From Scytonema millei VB511283 (GTDB lineage: Bacteria > Cyanobacteriota > Cyanobacteriia > Cyanobacteriales > Chroococcidiopsidaceae), in NCBI RefSeq assembly GCF_000817735.3, contig NZ_JTJC03000002.1, forward strand, positions 1-64,000: a stretch of 64,000 bases of DNA, read 5' to 3'. Made by a program: the position numbers and the translations under genes. How positions within the stretch are numbered: the first letter of the stretch is position 1; each line of letters starts with the position of its first letter. Positions 1 through 7,527 of the stretch are shown here, piece by piece. The notes below the pieces were generated by a model. That model did not search any database and had not been told where the DNA came from. It saw only the letters and a list, made by a program, of their open reading frames with translations.

Positions 1-9
1 TTTACTCAT
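1..9 (-). CDS. Possible start of the next arsenic-island gene (partial)
   Basis: Reading leftward, an ATG-AGT-AAA (Met-Ser-Lys) sits at the window edge, preceded by a purine-rich GAGAGAG stretch about five bases upstream and 37 bases after the acr3 stop. It is on the same strand as the arsenic genes and could be the first codons of a further operon member. Only three codons are visible, so no function can be given. Confidence 0.25.
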
Positions 10-46
10 GTCGCTCTCTCGGTGCTGTGTACTAGTTATTCGCAGC

Positions 47-979
47 TTACACCGAGTGAGCTTTTTTACTACCCAACCCACTTTTCAAACACCCTCTTAG
101 TGCTGCTACGTAAGAAATGAGAAAAATAAAATTTGTTTGGATAAATAATGGCACGGCAATTAAGACAATATGCAGGGGATTGTTGACAATTAGCTCTCCT
201 TTAAAGGCAAACAGAAGCACGAGAGTAATTAAAAGTGCAGCGATCGCAACGGGACTGAGATATTTCAAAAACCGCCGTTCAAACCACTCTCTGCCCTTAT
301 GTTTCAGTATCCAATAACGACTGTACATTCCCGCAGCTAAAGGTAAGCCGACATAAATCAGCACCGATAATACAATGGTTTCCCAAGGTACGCTGAGATC
401 GTTTGCTGCTAACAACCATCTTCCTAGTGGCGCATATAAAAACAGCATGGCTAGAGAATTGACTGCTACCATCACCAGTGTATGTCCTTGGTTGCCATAA
501 GAGAGATAACCCCACATTAAAACCATTGCCGTACAAGGTGCTATGCCTAGTAAGATTGCCCCAGCAATGTAGGAATTCGCCAACACAATTTCGCTACCTC
601 GGATAATTTCCGTACCAGATAGCAAAGGACGAAATAACCATCCCAAAAAAAACTGCGCGAAGACTACCATCGTAAATGGTTTAATTAACCAATTCACTAC
701 CAAAGTGAGAATTACGGGTTTGGGCGATCGCATTGCATTTGTTGCCTGAGTGAAGTCGATTTTCACCATGATTGGGTACATCATGAAAAATAGGCAAATA
801 GCGATCGGAATCGACACCTGATAAATACTCATGGCATCAAGAGCCACTGCTACACCAGGAAATAACCTACCCAAAAGAATTCCGGCAATAATACACAGAA
901 AAACCCAGACAGTCAGGTATTTTTCAAAAAAACTCAGACGGTTGACAATCGGCTTTGATGCAGAACGATTAATACTCAT
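47..979 (-). CDS. acr3: ACR3-family arsenite efflux permease, C-terminally truncated
   Basis: Inner-membrane arsenite/H+ antiporter of the ACR3 (bile-acid/arsenite) superfamily, 310 residues. Eight or so hydrophobic segments are visible. The conserved Cys of the fourth transmembrane segment (motif GIAPCTAM) is present. Family members usually run to about 350-400 residues and carry a TM9 segment with a GASNFFE-type motif and a functionally important Glu. Here the protein stops soon after the FLISYVAA segment, and no reading frame of the 100 bases after it encodes that block, so this looks like a deletion rather than a simple frameshift. It is the last complete gene of the arsenic cluster, 148 bases after arsJ. 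It may be non-functional or a decaying gene. Confidence 0.85.
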   Translation of the reverse strand: MSINRSASKPIVNRLSFFEKYLTVWVFLCIIAGILLGRLFPGVAVALDAMSIYQVSIPIAICLFFMMYPIMVKIDFTQATNAMRSPKPVILTLVVNWLIKPFTMVVFAQFFLGWLFRPLLSGTEIIRGSEIVLANSYIAGAILLGIAPCTAMVLMWGYLSYGNQGHTLVMVAVNSLAMLFLYAPLGRWLLAANDLSVPWETIVLSVLIYVGLPLAAGMYSRYWILKHKGREWFERRFLKYLSPVAIAALLITLVLLFAFKGELIVNNPLHIVLIAVPLFIQTNFIFLISYVAALRGCLKSGLGSKKAHSV

Positions 980-1026
980 TTTTGCTTTAACAAAATCACT
1001 GCTTCTTGGGTAAAAACCGAAATTCC

Positions 1027-1090
1027 TGTAAGGGCGGGTTTATTGAGATCTTGGTATGGAAGTAAAGTTTGTTGGTGAACCCGCCCCTAC
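1027..1090. repeat. Inverted repeat with GGGCGGGTTTA / GAACCCGCCC arms
   Basis: Arms GTAAGGGCGGGTTTA and GAACCCGCCCCTAC flank a ~35-base loop in the arsJ-acr3 gap. The same arms with a different loop recur at 21564-21627, so this is a dispersed repeat. As RNA it would form a GC-rich hairpin between two genes of one operon and could reduce read-through into acr3. Confidence 0.75.
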
Positions 1091-1127
1091 GGTGCGTGAC
1101 GAATGACAAATGACCAATGGCAAATAA

Positions 1128-2387
1128 CTAATCATCTCCAGCTTTCCAGGCGATCGCTTTTTGGGGTTGCGGATCGGGTAATTTTAAGGAAATTGCCCCA
1201 GCAGCAAGTACGAACGCCATCGACACCCACAGACATCCTACTAAGCCAAACAACTGAAATATCAAACCAGATAGCACTGTACCCGCTAAGCGCCCACCAG
1301 AGTTAGCCATATAGTAGAAGCCAACATTTAATGCCACCTTGTCATCATCGGTGTAGGCAAGGACGAGATAGGAATGAATTGCTGAATTGAAGGCAAAGAT
1401 AACCCCAAAAATTGCTAGTCCTACCACAATTGTTGAAGCTGGAGATACCCTAAGTTGAAGGGAAAGGGCGATCGCGGCGGGAATCCCACTCAGCACAAAC
1501 GTCCAAATTTGAATCGTCCTTCCTTGGGGAGCCGCTCCCGAACCCAGCCAGCGCAGCAGATTGGGCGCTAAAAACTGTACTGTTCCGTAGCCAATCACCC
1601 AGCAAGCCATGAATCCCCCTACCTGCTCGAACGTCCAGCCAAGCGTGCTGTAGAGAAACACGGGGAGGGCAACTACAAACCAAACATCCCTCGCACCGAA
1701 GAGAAAGAAACGAGCCGCAGAGAGAATGTTAATCTCCCTACTTTTAGAAAAGAGTTGGGTAAATTTAACTTTCGCCTTAATCTTACCCATGCCTTGCGGC
1801 AGTAGTATACCCGTACCTAGAATGAGGCAAAGCCCACCTGCCATTATCAGTAGGGCATTGACAAAGCCAAATTGAGCCAGCAAAACGCTACCAACAAAAA
1901 AGCCAACTCCTTTCAAGGCATTTTTGGAGCCAGTTAATATAGCCACCCATTTAAATAGTGACGACTGTGCTTCCTGGGGTACGACTAAGCGGATCGCGCT
2001 CTTAGAACTCATCTTGGTTAAGTCCTTGGCAATCCCAGAAAAGGCTTGGGCGACCATAACGTAGGTGACTTGCATCCACACAGCCCATTCTGGATTGAGC
2101 AGCGCTAGCATAGCTAAAGCAAAAACTTGTAACCCGATCCCGCCGTAGAGAGTTAGCTTCAGACCAAATTGAGAACCGATCCAGCCTCCGAACAAATTGG
2201 TGACAACGCCAAAAATTTCGTAAAACAGAAACAGCATGGCGATTTGCAAAGGAGTGTAGCCCAGCAGATGAAAGTGCAGTAGCACCAACATCCGCAACGC
2301 TCCATCGGTAATCGTAAAGCCCCAGTAGGCAGCAGTCACGAGGGCGTAGTTACGCAAATTAGCTTTATTTCCAGCAGTGGAAGTCAT
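1128..2387 (-). CDS. arsJ: ArsJ, organoarsenical (1-arseno-3-phosphoglycerate) efflux MFS permease
   Basis: Major-facilitator permease of 419 residues with about twelve hydrophobic segments. The N-terminal signature NYALVTAAYWGFTITDGA followed by LRMLVLLHFHLLGYTP and the GGWIGSQFGL loop are typical of ArsJ. In characterised systems ArsJ exports 1-arseno-3-phosphoglycerate, the unstable product made when GAPDH uses arsenate instead of phosphate; outside, it breaks down to arsenate. The gene starts 15 bases after the GAPDH stop, consistent with translational coupling in an operon. The paired GAPDH makes the assignment firm. Confidence 0.93.
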   Translation of the reverse strand: MTSTAGNKANLRNYALVTAAYWGFTITDGALRMLVLLHFHLLGYTPLQIAMLFLFYEIFGVVTNLFGGWIGSQFGLKLTLYGGIGLQVFALAMLALLNPEWAVWMQVTYVMVAQAFSGIAKDLTKMSSKSAIRLVVPQEAQSSLFKWVAILTGSKNALKGVGFFVGSVLLAQFGFVNALLIMAGGLCLILGTGILLPQGMGKIKAKVKFTQLFSKSREINILSAARFFLFGARDVWFVVALPVFLYSTLGWTFEQVGGFMACWVIGYGTVQFLAPNLLRWLGSGAAPQGRTIQIWTFVLSGIPAAIALSLQLRVSPASTIVVGLAIFGVIFAFNSAIHSYLVLAYTDDDKVALNVGFYYMANSGGRLAGTVLSGLIFQLFGLVGCLWVSMAFVLAAGAISLKLPDPQPQKAIAWKAGDD

Positions 2388-2402
2388 GGTTGTTATGTGA
2401 AG

Positions 2403-3410
2403 TTAATAGCAACGGGCAATCTTGCGGGCAAGTTCAACCATGCGATTTGCATAGCCCCATTCGTTGTCATACCAGGCTAAAACTTTGACTTGTGTTTCAT
2501 CGACGACCATTGTTGATAGTGCATCCACAACAGCCGATCGCGGGTCGTCTTTGTAATCTACAGAAACTAAGGGGCGTTCTTCGTAGCCGAGAATGCCTTT
2601 AAGTTCTCCTTCAGCCGCAGTTTTGAGCAAACCGTTAATTTCTTCTACTGTGGTGGGACGCGCGACTTCAAACACGCAATCGGTGAGGGAAGCATTTAAT
2701 AACGGCACTCGCACTGCCAAACCGTTGAGCTTACCTTGCAGTTCGGGATAAATTAACCCGATTGCTGTAGCGGAACCCGTTGTCGTTGGAATTAAAGATA
2801 AACCCGTCGCTCGCGCCCGTCGCAAGTCTTTATGCGGCGCGTCTACGATTGTCTGCGTGTTGGTGTGGTCGTGGACTGTGGTAATGACTCCATGTCGAAT
2901 TCCCAATCCTTCATGGATGACTTTTACAACTGGAGCCAGACAGTTTGTGGTACAGGAAGCCGCTGTGAGTAAGTGGTGCTTGTCATGTTCGTAGAGGCGA
3001 TCGTTGATTCCCATAACGATGTTTAATGCCTCTTCCTTAACGGGTGCAGCCACGATGACTTTTTGCACTCCCCGCTTAAAATAAGATTCGAGTAAAGTTG
3101 GGGTGCGGAATTTACCAGAACACTCCAATACGAGATCGACTCCCAACTCATCCCACGGGACTTCTCCTGGTGTGGGGGACTCGCTGAAACTCAAATACTT
3201 GCCGTCAACGGAAATGCGATCGCCCTCTGCTGCTACTTCTGGTGTCCAACGACCGTGAACCGAATCAAATTTAAGTAAATGGGCAGCAGCGACTGCACCA
3301 CCTTTAATTTCGTTGATATGTACGAAGTCTAGTTCCGACCATCCCCAGGCAGCCCTTAATGCTAATCGCCCAATTCTTCCAAAACCGTTGATGCCAACTC
3401 GAATTCCCAT
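2403..3410 (-). CDS. ArsJ-associated glyceraldehyde-3-phosphate dehydrogenase
   Basis: Phosphorylating GAPDH of 335 residues. It has the NAD-binding [11 protein letters not shown] motif at residues 6-16 and the catalytic Cys153 in the SCTTNC block. Position 34 is Glu (INE) where many glycolytic GAPDHs have Asp. In arsenic islands this enzyme accepts arsenate in place of phosphate and gives 1-arseno-3-phosphoglycerate for export by ArsJ. The gene lies between the phosphate-binding protein (18-base gap) and arsJ (15-base gap), so it is very likely a dedicated detoxification copy rather than the glycolytic or Calvin-cycle enzyme; that last point is inferred from context. Confidence 0.93.
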   Translation of the reverse strand: MGIRVGINGFGRIGRLALRAAWGWSELDFVHINEIKGGAVAAAHLLKFDSVHGRWTPEVAAEGDRISVDGKYLSFSESPTPGEVPWDELGVDLVLECSGKFRTPTLLESYFKRGVQKVIVAAPVKEEALNIVMGINDRLYEHDKHHLLTAASCTTNCLAPVVKVIHEGLGIRHGVITTVHDHTNTQTIVDAPHKDLRRARATGLSLIPTTTGSATAIGLIYPELQGKLNGLAVRVPLLNASLTDCVFEVARPTTVEEINGLLKTAAEGELKGILGYEERPLVSVDYKDDPRSAVVDALSTMVVDETQVKVLAWYDNEWGYANRMVELARKIARCY

Positions 3411-3428
3411 TACTTTACCTGGTTGTAG

Positions 3429-4490
3429 TTAAAATTTTGCTTGTCTGCGTAATAACTGCCCAATTGTCAAACCAATTTGGGATTTGCCTTCAAAGACAGT
3501 TCCCACTTTGCCTCGATTGAAGTAGATATAAGTCAGGCGATAGCCTTCCGCAGGTAAAGGGATGTAACCCACGGAGCTAACTAAAGTTGGCGCACGTTGA
3601 ATATAGAAATCGACAAAACGCCGCACCGTAGGTTTAAGCTGAGCAGATCTGGCATTGACGTAGATAAACAAAGGTCGAGACAGAGGTTCGTACTGTGCCT
3701 TTTCTACTGCCTGTCGCGATGGTGAAACCGCACCTCTACCGCTATCTACCGCTAGAGCCTTCAGCTTATTCTGGTTTGCCTCATAATAAGCAAAGCCAAA
3801 GTATCCCAAAGCATTTGGATCTTTACTAATCCCTGCTACTAGTTCATCGTCATTTTCACTAGCTGTATAATCCTGGCGGCTGGCTCTGGCTTTACCGACT
3901 ACTGCTTCAGTAAAATAATCAAACGTACCAGAATCTTTTCCAGCACCGTATAACTTTAAAGGGCGATCGCTCCATGCAGACCTGATTTGCTGCCAATTCG
4001 TAATTTTTCCCTCTGCCACTGGCTCCCACATCTTTTTCAGTTCGGCTACAGTAATATCTTTAGCCCAGGTATTTTGAGGATTAACAGCGATCGTCAGCGC
4101 GTCGTAGGCAACGGGTAGTTCGATATATCTAATTTTGTTGTTGTTGCAAGCTTCCATCTCGTCAGTGCGGATCGGTCTGGAAGCATCGCTAATATCTGTT
4201 TCTCCGGCACAAAACTTTTTAAACCCAGCACTCGTACCAGAAAAATTCACGAGCATCTGTGCGTTTTGACCCGCCTCAGTGGTTTTAAACTCCTCTGCTA
4301 TCGCTTTGGTGATGGGGTAAACCGTGCTAGAACCATCTGTCTTAACTGTAGCTGCGGGTTCTGAATTATTCGCTTGAGCTAGCCTTAGCGGTTGTTTGGT
4401 TGGACTGACTGCGTTGGGCATTGCCATAGCAGTTGCGATCGCAACACCAAATCCTGCCAGGAAAATAGAAATACTGGCTATCGTTTTCAT
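3429..4490 (-). CDS. PstS/SphX-family periplasmic phosphate (arsenate?)-binding protein
   Basis: Periplasmic substrate-binding protein of 353 residues. The chosen ATG is nine codons inside the longest frame because it has a GTGAGG ribosome-binding sequence just upstream and begins a good signal peptide ([18 protein letters not shown]). The mature part shows the PstS-type phosphate-binding blocks: GSSTVYPI, the [16 protein letters not shown] loop, DISDASRPI and a [10 protein letters not shown] helix start. This is closest in pattern to cyanobacterial SphX/PstS. No PstCAB transporter genes are nearby. Its place between arsR and the GAPDH gene suggests arsenic-induced expression, perhaps to favour phosphate over arsenate uptake or to sense oxyanions; that role is inference. 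Confidence 0.88.
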   Translation of the reverse strand: MKTIASISIFLAGFGVAIATAMAMPNAVSPTKQPLRLAQANNSEPAATVKTDGSSTVYPITKAIAEEFKTTEAGQNAQMLVNFSGTSAGFKKFCAGETDISDASRPIRTDEMEACNNNKIRYIELPVAYDALTIAVNPQNTWAKDITVAELKKMWEPVAEGKITNWQQIRSAWSDRPLKLYGAGKDSGTFDYFTEAVVGKARASRQDYTASENDDELVAGISKDPNALGYFGFAYYEANQNKLKALAVDSGRGAVSPSRQAVEKAQYEPLSRPLFIYVNARSAQLKPTVRRFVDFYIQRAPTLVSSVGYIPLPAEGYRLTYIYFNRGKVGTVFEGKSQIGLTIGQLLRRQAKF

Positions 4491-4586
4491 ATGCCTCACC
4501 CCTACACTTGAAATCAATTTGCGATAGGGGAGTCTACCTTTCTATCATTTCAAAAAAAATTGATTTGTCAAGAGGGGTTATTTAAC

Positions 4587-4922
4587 TCAAGCTGAGGGTG
4601 TATCCTCGCAGGGACGGGCAGGGAGCAATTGACTGAAGCGGCGATATTCTGATAAATATTGTTCTAATGCAACGAACTGCGATAAATTCAAGCTGTAGTA
4701 AATCCAGCGTCCTTCCTGACGCGATCGCACCAAATTTGCTTCCTTTAAGGTTTTGAGGTGAAAAGATAGCTTAGATTGAGCAATTCCCAGTGCCTCCGAC
4801 AATTCACACACGCAAAGCTCTGAGGAGCGTAAAAGTTCTAGTATCCGAATGCGTAACGGCTCAGACAAGGCATGAAAACCAGATGCGATCGCGTCGGAGG
4901 TGACTGAGAAAGAAACTTGCAT
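4587..4922 (-). CDS. arsR: ArsR-family arsenic-responsive repressor
   Basis: Small winged-helix repressor of 111 residues, expected to bind the ars promoter and leave it on binding As(III). The metal-site motif ELCVCEL is at residues 35-41, with Cys37 and Cys39 as arsenite ligands, followed by the recognition-helix segment AQSKLSFHLKTLKEANLV. The ATG at 4922 is used; one codon upstream is only a TTG. It is the first recognisable gene of the leftward arsenic cluster, 96 bases before the phosphate-binding gene. The start region overlaps a possible ATCAA-N6-TTGAA operator. Confidence 0.93.
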   Translation of the reverse strand: MQVSFSVTSDAIASGFHALSEPLRIRILELLRSSELCVCELSEALGIAQSKLSFHLKTLKEANLVRSRQEGRWIYYSLNLSQFVALEQYLSEYRRFSQLLPARPCEDTPSA

Positions 4923-4936
4923 CAAATTTTATTGAA
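4921..4936. promoter_or_regulatory. Candidate ArsR operator overlapping the arsR start
   Basis: ATCAA, six bases, then TTGAA form an imperfect inverted repeat at the arsR start codon. It resembles the ATCAA-N6-TTGAT form I recall for cyanobacterial ars promoters. The recollection was not checked, and the site is A+T-rich enough to arise by chance. Confidence 0.3.
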
Positions 4937-4955
4937 ATTTACGTCTGATTATATG

Positions 4956-5108
4956 CTATTCTCTTTCGCGCAACACAGCTAGCATTTGTTGCTTAACGGC
5001 TCTTGCCCACAAGTCAAAGTTAAAATCTTCTCTATCGGCGATCGCTTGGTTGGCTAGACGATCGCGGTCTTTCTGGTGGTACTTGGCTTCGACTTTTGTA
5101 TCTTTCAT
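4956..5108 (-). CDS. Small charged protein upstream of arsR (50 aa)
   Basis: A 50-codon frame from ATG (5108) to TAG, ending 33 bases before the arsR ATG on the same strand. The peptide is highly charged and probably helical, rich in Lys, Asp, Arg and Glu, with a FDLWARAVKQQM core and ending LRERE. It contains two HIP1-like CGATCGC words in frame. No family was recognised and no strong ribosome-binding site is visible. It could be a leader gene of the arsenic operon or a remnant; moderate confidence that it is real. Confidence 0.45.
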   Translation of the reverse strand: MKDTKVEAKYHQKDRDRLANQAIADREDFNFDLWARAVKQQMLAVLRERE

Positions 5109-5148
5109 GATGGCAAACAAAATTGTAGTTTTATGAGTAATTTTACTT

Positions 5149-5196
5149 ATGCATAAATTACTGTAATAAATCTTTACTGAAATGTAATTTATGCAT
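5149..5196. promoter_or_regulatory. Perfect 13-bp inverted repeat upstream of the arsenic operon
   Basis: Arm ATGCATAAATTAC at 5149-5161 is matched exactly by its inverse at 5184-5196 with a 22-base spacer. It lies 40 bases upstream of the small gene that precedes arsR. This is where a promoter or operator for the leftward arsenic cluster would be expected. It could instead be the operator of a divergent transcript, but no gene starts close by on the plus strand. Confidence 0.45.
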
Positions 5197-5452
5197 TAGC
5201 ATTGGTAAAAATAAACTATCAATGCCTTGGCGAAAAAACTTCTCTCCCTTGGCTGAGATCGCTGCTAGTATTATCAAATACAAAGTTATTGAGATCGACT
5301 GCTAACTCTCAAATTCCACTTTTAAGAAATTGCCTTTGCTCAATCAATGTAAAAAAAACTATAAAAACAATTGTTAATATTTTCTCCCAATACGTAGAAC
5401 ATTCAAATAATCAAAAATCAAAATAAATTATTTTGCAAAACATGAACTTATT
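5197..5452. other. A+T-rich intergenic stretch, no gene seen
   Basis: Between the inverted repeat and the next gene the sequence is A+T-rich. It holds only a weak 74-codon frame with no recognisable ribosome-binding site or family. Part of it is probably the promoter of the plus-strand gene at 5453. Confidence 0.4.
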
Positions 5453-5824
5453 GTGTCATCAACCCATACAGCTTTGAGCCTCATGGTTACGATTGTTGTT
5501 GCCATAAATTTGATTTTATCTGTGCTGCTTTGCTATCTAGCGCGACGAATTTGGCAAATTCGCTGCAAATTAGCACGGACGGCTGATACACTAATCGCGA
5601 TCGAGCGTTGCACTCGTACCGTACTGCGCGACGCACCAGAAATAATTTATTGCGGACAAGACAGTATTTATCGCTTGAGGCAGAGTGGCGAACCATTGCA
5701 AATACAACTACAACAACTCAGGCAATTGATATCACTCTCGGTTATCGGATGGCAAACTTGGGCTAGAGTTCGGAATTCGGAATATCCCTTTGGAGCAGCA
5801 AGCTACAAAATTCGGAAGTCATAA
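5453..5824 (+). CDS. Small single-span membrane protein, unknown function
   Basis: 123-residue protein with one strong transmembrane segment near residues 11-30 (VTIVVAINLILSVLLCYLA) and a basic segment straight after it (ARRIWQIRCKLAR), so the remainder is predicted cytoplasmic. The last residues look degenerate. The frame begins at a GTG; an ATG ten codons later is an equally good start because neither has a clear ribosome-binding site. The pattern resembles short cyanobacterium-specific membrane proteins. It stands alone, convergent with tenA. Confidence 0.6.
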   Translation: MSSTHTALSLMVTIVVAINLILSVLLCYLARRIWQIRCKLARTADTLIAIERCTRTVLRDAPEIIYCGQDSIYRLRQSGEPLQIQLQQLRQLISLSVIGWQTWARVRNSEYPFGAASYKIRKS

Positions 5825-5920
5825 ATGCTTATTTATTAAACTTACTCATTGAGCCAAAGTAAGAACTTCATCGTACAGCATTTCACCCCAGCAGTGGCAA
5901 GAAAACCCAACAAACGATTG

Positions 5921-6553
5921 TTATGGTCGATCGCCCGATTCCCAAGCTGCTTGAAAGAAATCTCGTTCGCACAACATAGCATAGCGATAAGTTTTTTGTA
6001 CGGTATCGGAGTTGCTAGTGTAGCGATCGCTCAATTTTTCGAGTTGTTGCGCTAGCTGCTCGAATTCTGGGCTGTTGTAGGTCCGAATCCAATCGCTGTA
6101 CTGATGTGTGAGAATACTCTTAGTTGCCAACTTCTGTCCCAAATAAGCATAAAGTCTCATACAAGGTGACATAGCCACAGCCGTTAAACCCACATCTTGA
6201 CTCCAAGCAGTAGCCGACAAAAAATCGATATAGCGACGAGTGGCTGTACCTGGTTCGACAGAATTAATATTGACTCCCCACGTGGCTGCATACCCTGCAT
6301 GAAGCTGAAGTTCTTGCAGTACGCCCCCAGCTAAGCCGTGAAACAAATTAAATCCTTCCCAATCAGGTGCTTTAGCAGCGGCGATACTGTAGGCACGGGC
6401 AAAGGCTTCAAGGAAAAATGCATCTTGCCCGACATAGTAAGCAAACTTTTCTCGCTCCAAGCTTCCATCGGCTATACCCTGAACAAATGGATGATTTAGA
6501 CAACCTTGAGCTAAATCCTCATTAATTTGCCACAATTCGCTGGATAGAGACAT
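5921..6553 (-). CDS. tenA: TenA-family thiaminase II / aminopyrimidine aminohydrolase
   Basis: 210-residue all-helical TenA protein that salvages thiamin breakdown products by hydrolysing aminomethyl-aminopyrimidine to HMP. Family residues are present: Asp44 in VGQDAFFLEAFA, the catalytic Cys131 in SPCMRLYAYLG and Glu196 in LCERDFFQAAW near the C-terminus. Length is normal. The gene is not in an operon with thiD, which lies 8 kb away on the other strand. No TPP riboswitch was seen upstream; the upstream gap is filled with short repeats. Confidence 0.9.
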   Translation of the reverse strand: MSLSSELWQINEDLAQGCLNHPFVQGIADGSLEREKFAYYVGQDAFFLEAFARAYSIAAAKAPDWEGFNLFHGLAGGVLQELQLHAGYAATWGVNINSVEPGTATRRYIDFLSATAWSQDVGLTAVAMSPCMRLYAYLGQKLATKSILTHQYSDWIRTYNSPEFEQLAQQLEKLSDRYTSNSDTVQKTYRYAMLCERDFFQAAWESGDRP

Positions 6554-6590
6554 ATAGGGAAGTTGTAAGTCGTAAGTTAGCGGTGATGGT

Positions 6591-6669
6591 AGTTGGTTGA
6601 CAGTTGACGGTTGATGGTTGACGGTTGACGGTTGATGGTTGATGGTTGATGGTCACTGGTCACTAGTTA
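6591..6669. repeat. Tandem GGTTGACAGTTGACGGTTGATGGT short repeat
   Basis: About eight degenerate 7-10-base units of the GGTTGA(C/T) type, ending in GGTCACTGGTCACTAGT. It is one of many heptamer-like repeat tracts in this window and fills the gap between the pentapeptide gene and tenA. Confidence 0.8.
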
Positions 6670-6671
6670 GG

Positions 6672-7436
6672 TTACAACAAAAACCTTAATAAAACTGAAG
6701 TTACACCACCGAGGAAGTTAAAGAAATTGGGTTTGCTCTTGGGTGTTTCTGTTTGCGGTGCTTGCAGTTGGTTTACAAAAGCTTGGGCGGTGTCATAGCC
6801 TTCATTATTTCTCTGTCGTAAAAATAACCATTTGGCGCGTTGAGCATCCTGCATCGCTCCCATTCGGTCTAGAAGTTGGTAGCGGGCAATACCTCGCGCC
6901 ATGTAAGCTGGGGCGTATTTGTCGTTTAAGCTCAGAGCTTGATTGAAATAGCCAATTGCGCCTTTGGGGTCGCCTTTTTGTCCTTGAGCAATACCCCAGC
7001 GATAAAATTCTTCAGGCTTTGCTGCTTGGGTAGGAATGGCGATCGCTCCCTGCAAACTAGTACCGCTAAGATTAGCTGTCTCCAAGTCTACATTAGCTAA
7101 ATAGGCATCGCGCAGATCGGCTCCACTCAAATCGGTTTGCTCCAACTTAGCACCACTCAGATTTGCGCCATACAGAGAAGCACCACTAAGGTTTGCACCG
7201 CTTAAGTCAGCTTCGCTCAAATTCGCCCGACTCAAATTAGCACCACTTAAATTTGCCCCCCGCAGATTCGCCCGACTTAAATTAGCTAAGACCAGACCCT
7301 CACCACTAAGATCGCATTCCTCGCACTGTTTTGTTGCCAGAAGTTGTCTAGTATGTTCTAGATCTCCCGCACGAGCTGGAGGCGCAAGGTGCAAAGCAGT
7401 CAAAACAGCAGTTATAGCGATGAGTTTAGCTTTCAT
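6672..7436 (-). CDS. Secreted pentapeptide-repeat protein with a TPR segment
   Basis: 254 residues from the ATG at 7436, which gives a clear signal peptide ([17 protein letters not shown], then an AxA-type cleavage region); a longer frame upstream encodes only unlikely sequence. Residues ~40-130 form a pentapeptide-repeat beta-helix of the A(N/D)[11 protein letters not shown] kind with about eighteen units. It is followed by one or two TPR-like helices ([24 protein letters not shown] and [19 protein letters not shown]). A CEECDL pair of cysteines precedes the repeats. A hydrophobic stretch ends the protein. Such proteins are common in cyanobacteria; no specific role can be assigned. Confidence 0.8.
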   Translation of the reverse strand: MKAKLIAITAVLTALHLAPPARAGDLEHTRQLLATKQCEECDLSGEGLVLANLSRANLRGANLSGANLSRANLSEADLSGANLSGASLYGANLSGAKLEQTDLSGADLRDAYLANVDLETANLSGTSLQGAIAIPTQAAKPEEFYRWGIAQGQKGDPKGAIGYFNQALSLNDKYAPAYMARGIARYQLLDRMGAMQDAQRAKWLFLRQRNNEGYDTAQAFVNQLQAPQTETPKSKPNFFNFLGGVTSVLLRFLL

Positions 7437-7527
7437 AAGCAAAGGGATAGCGGAGCACAAGAGCGATCGCAGATGGACAATACATCTTAACCGAGAAATT
7501 CCCACACTCCACACTCCACACTCCTCA

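Noticed and set aside
5202-5426. 74-codon plus-strand frame upstream of 5453
   Set aside because: No ribosome-binding site, no recognisable pattern, and very A+T-rich codon use at its end.
6554-6671. Search for a TPP riboswitch upstream of tenA and thiD
   Set aside because: Both upstream gaps are short and filled with simple repeats; no CTGAGA-type core was found.
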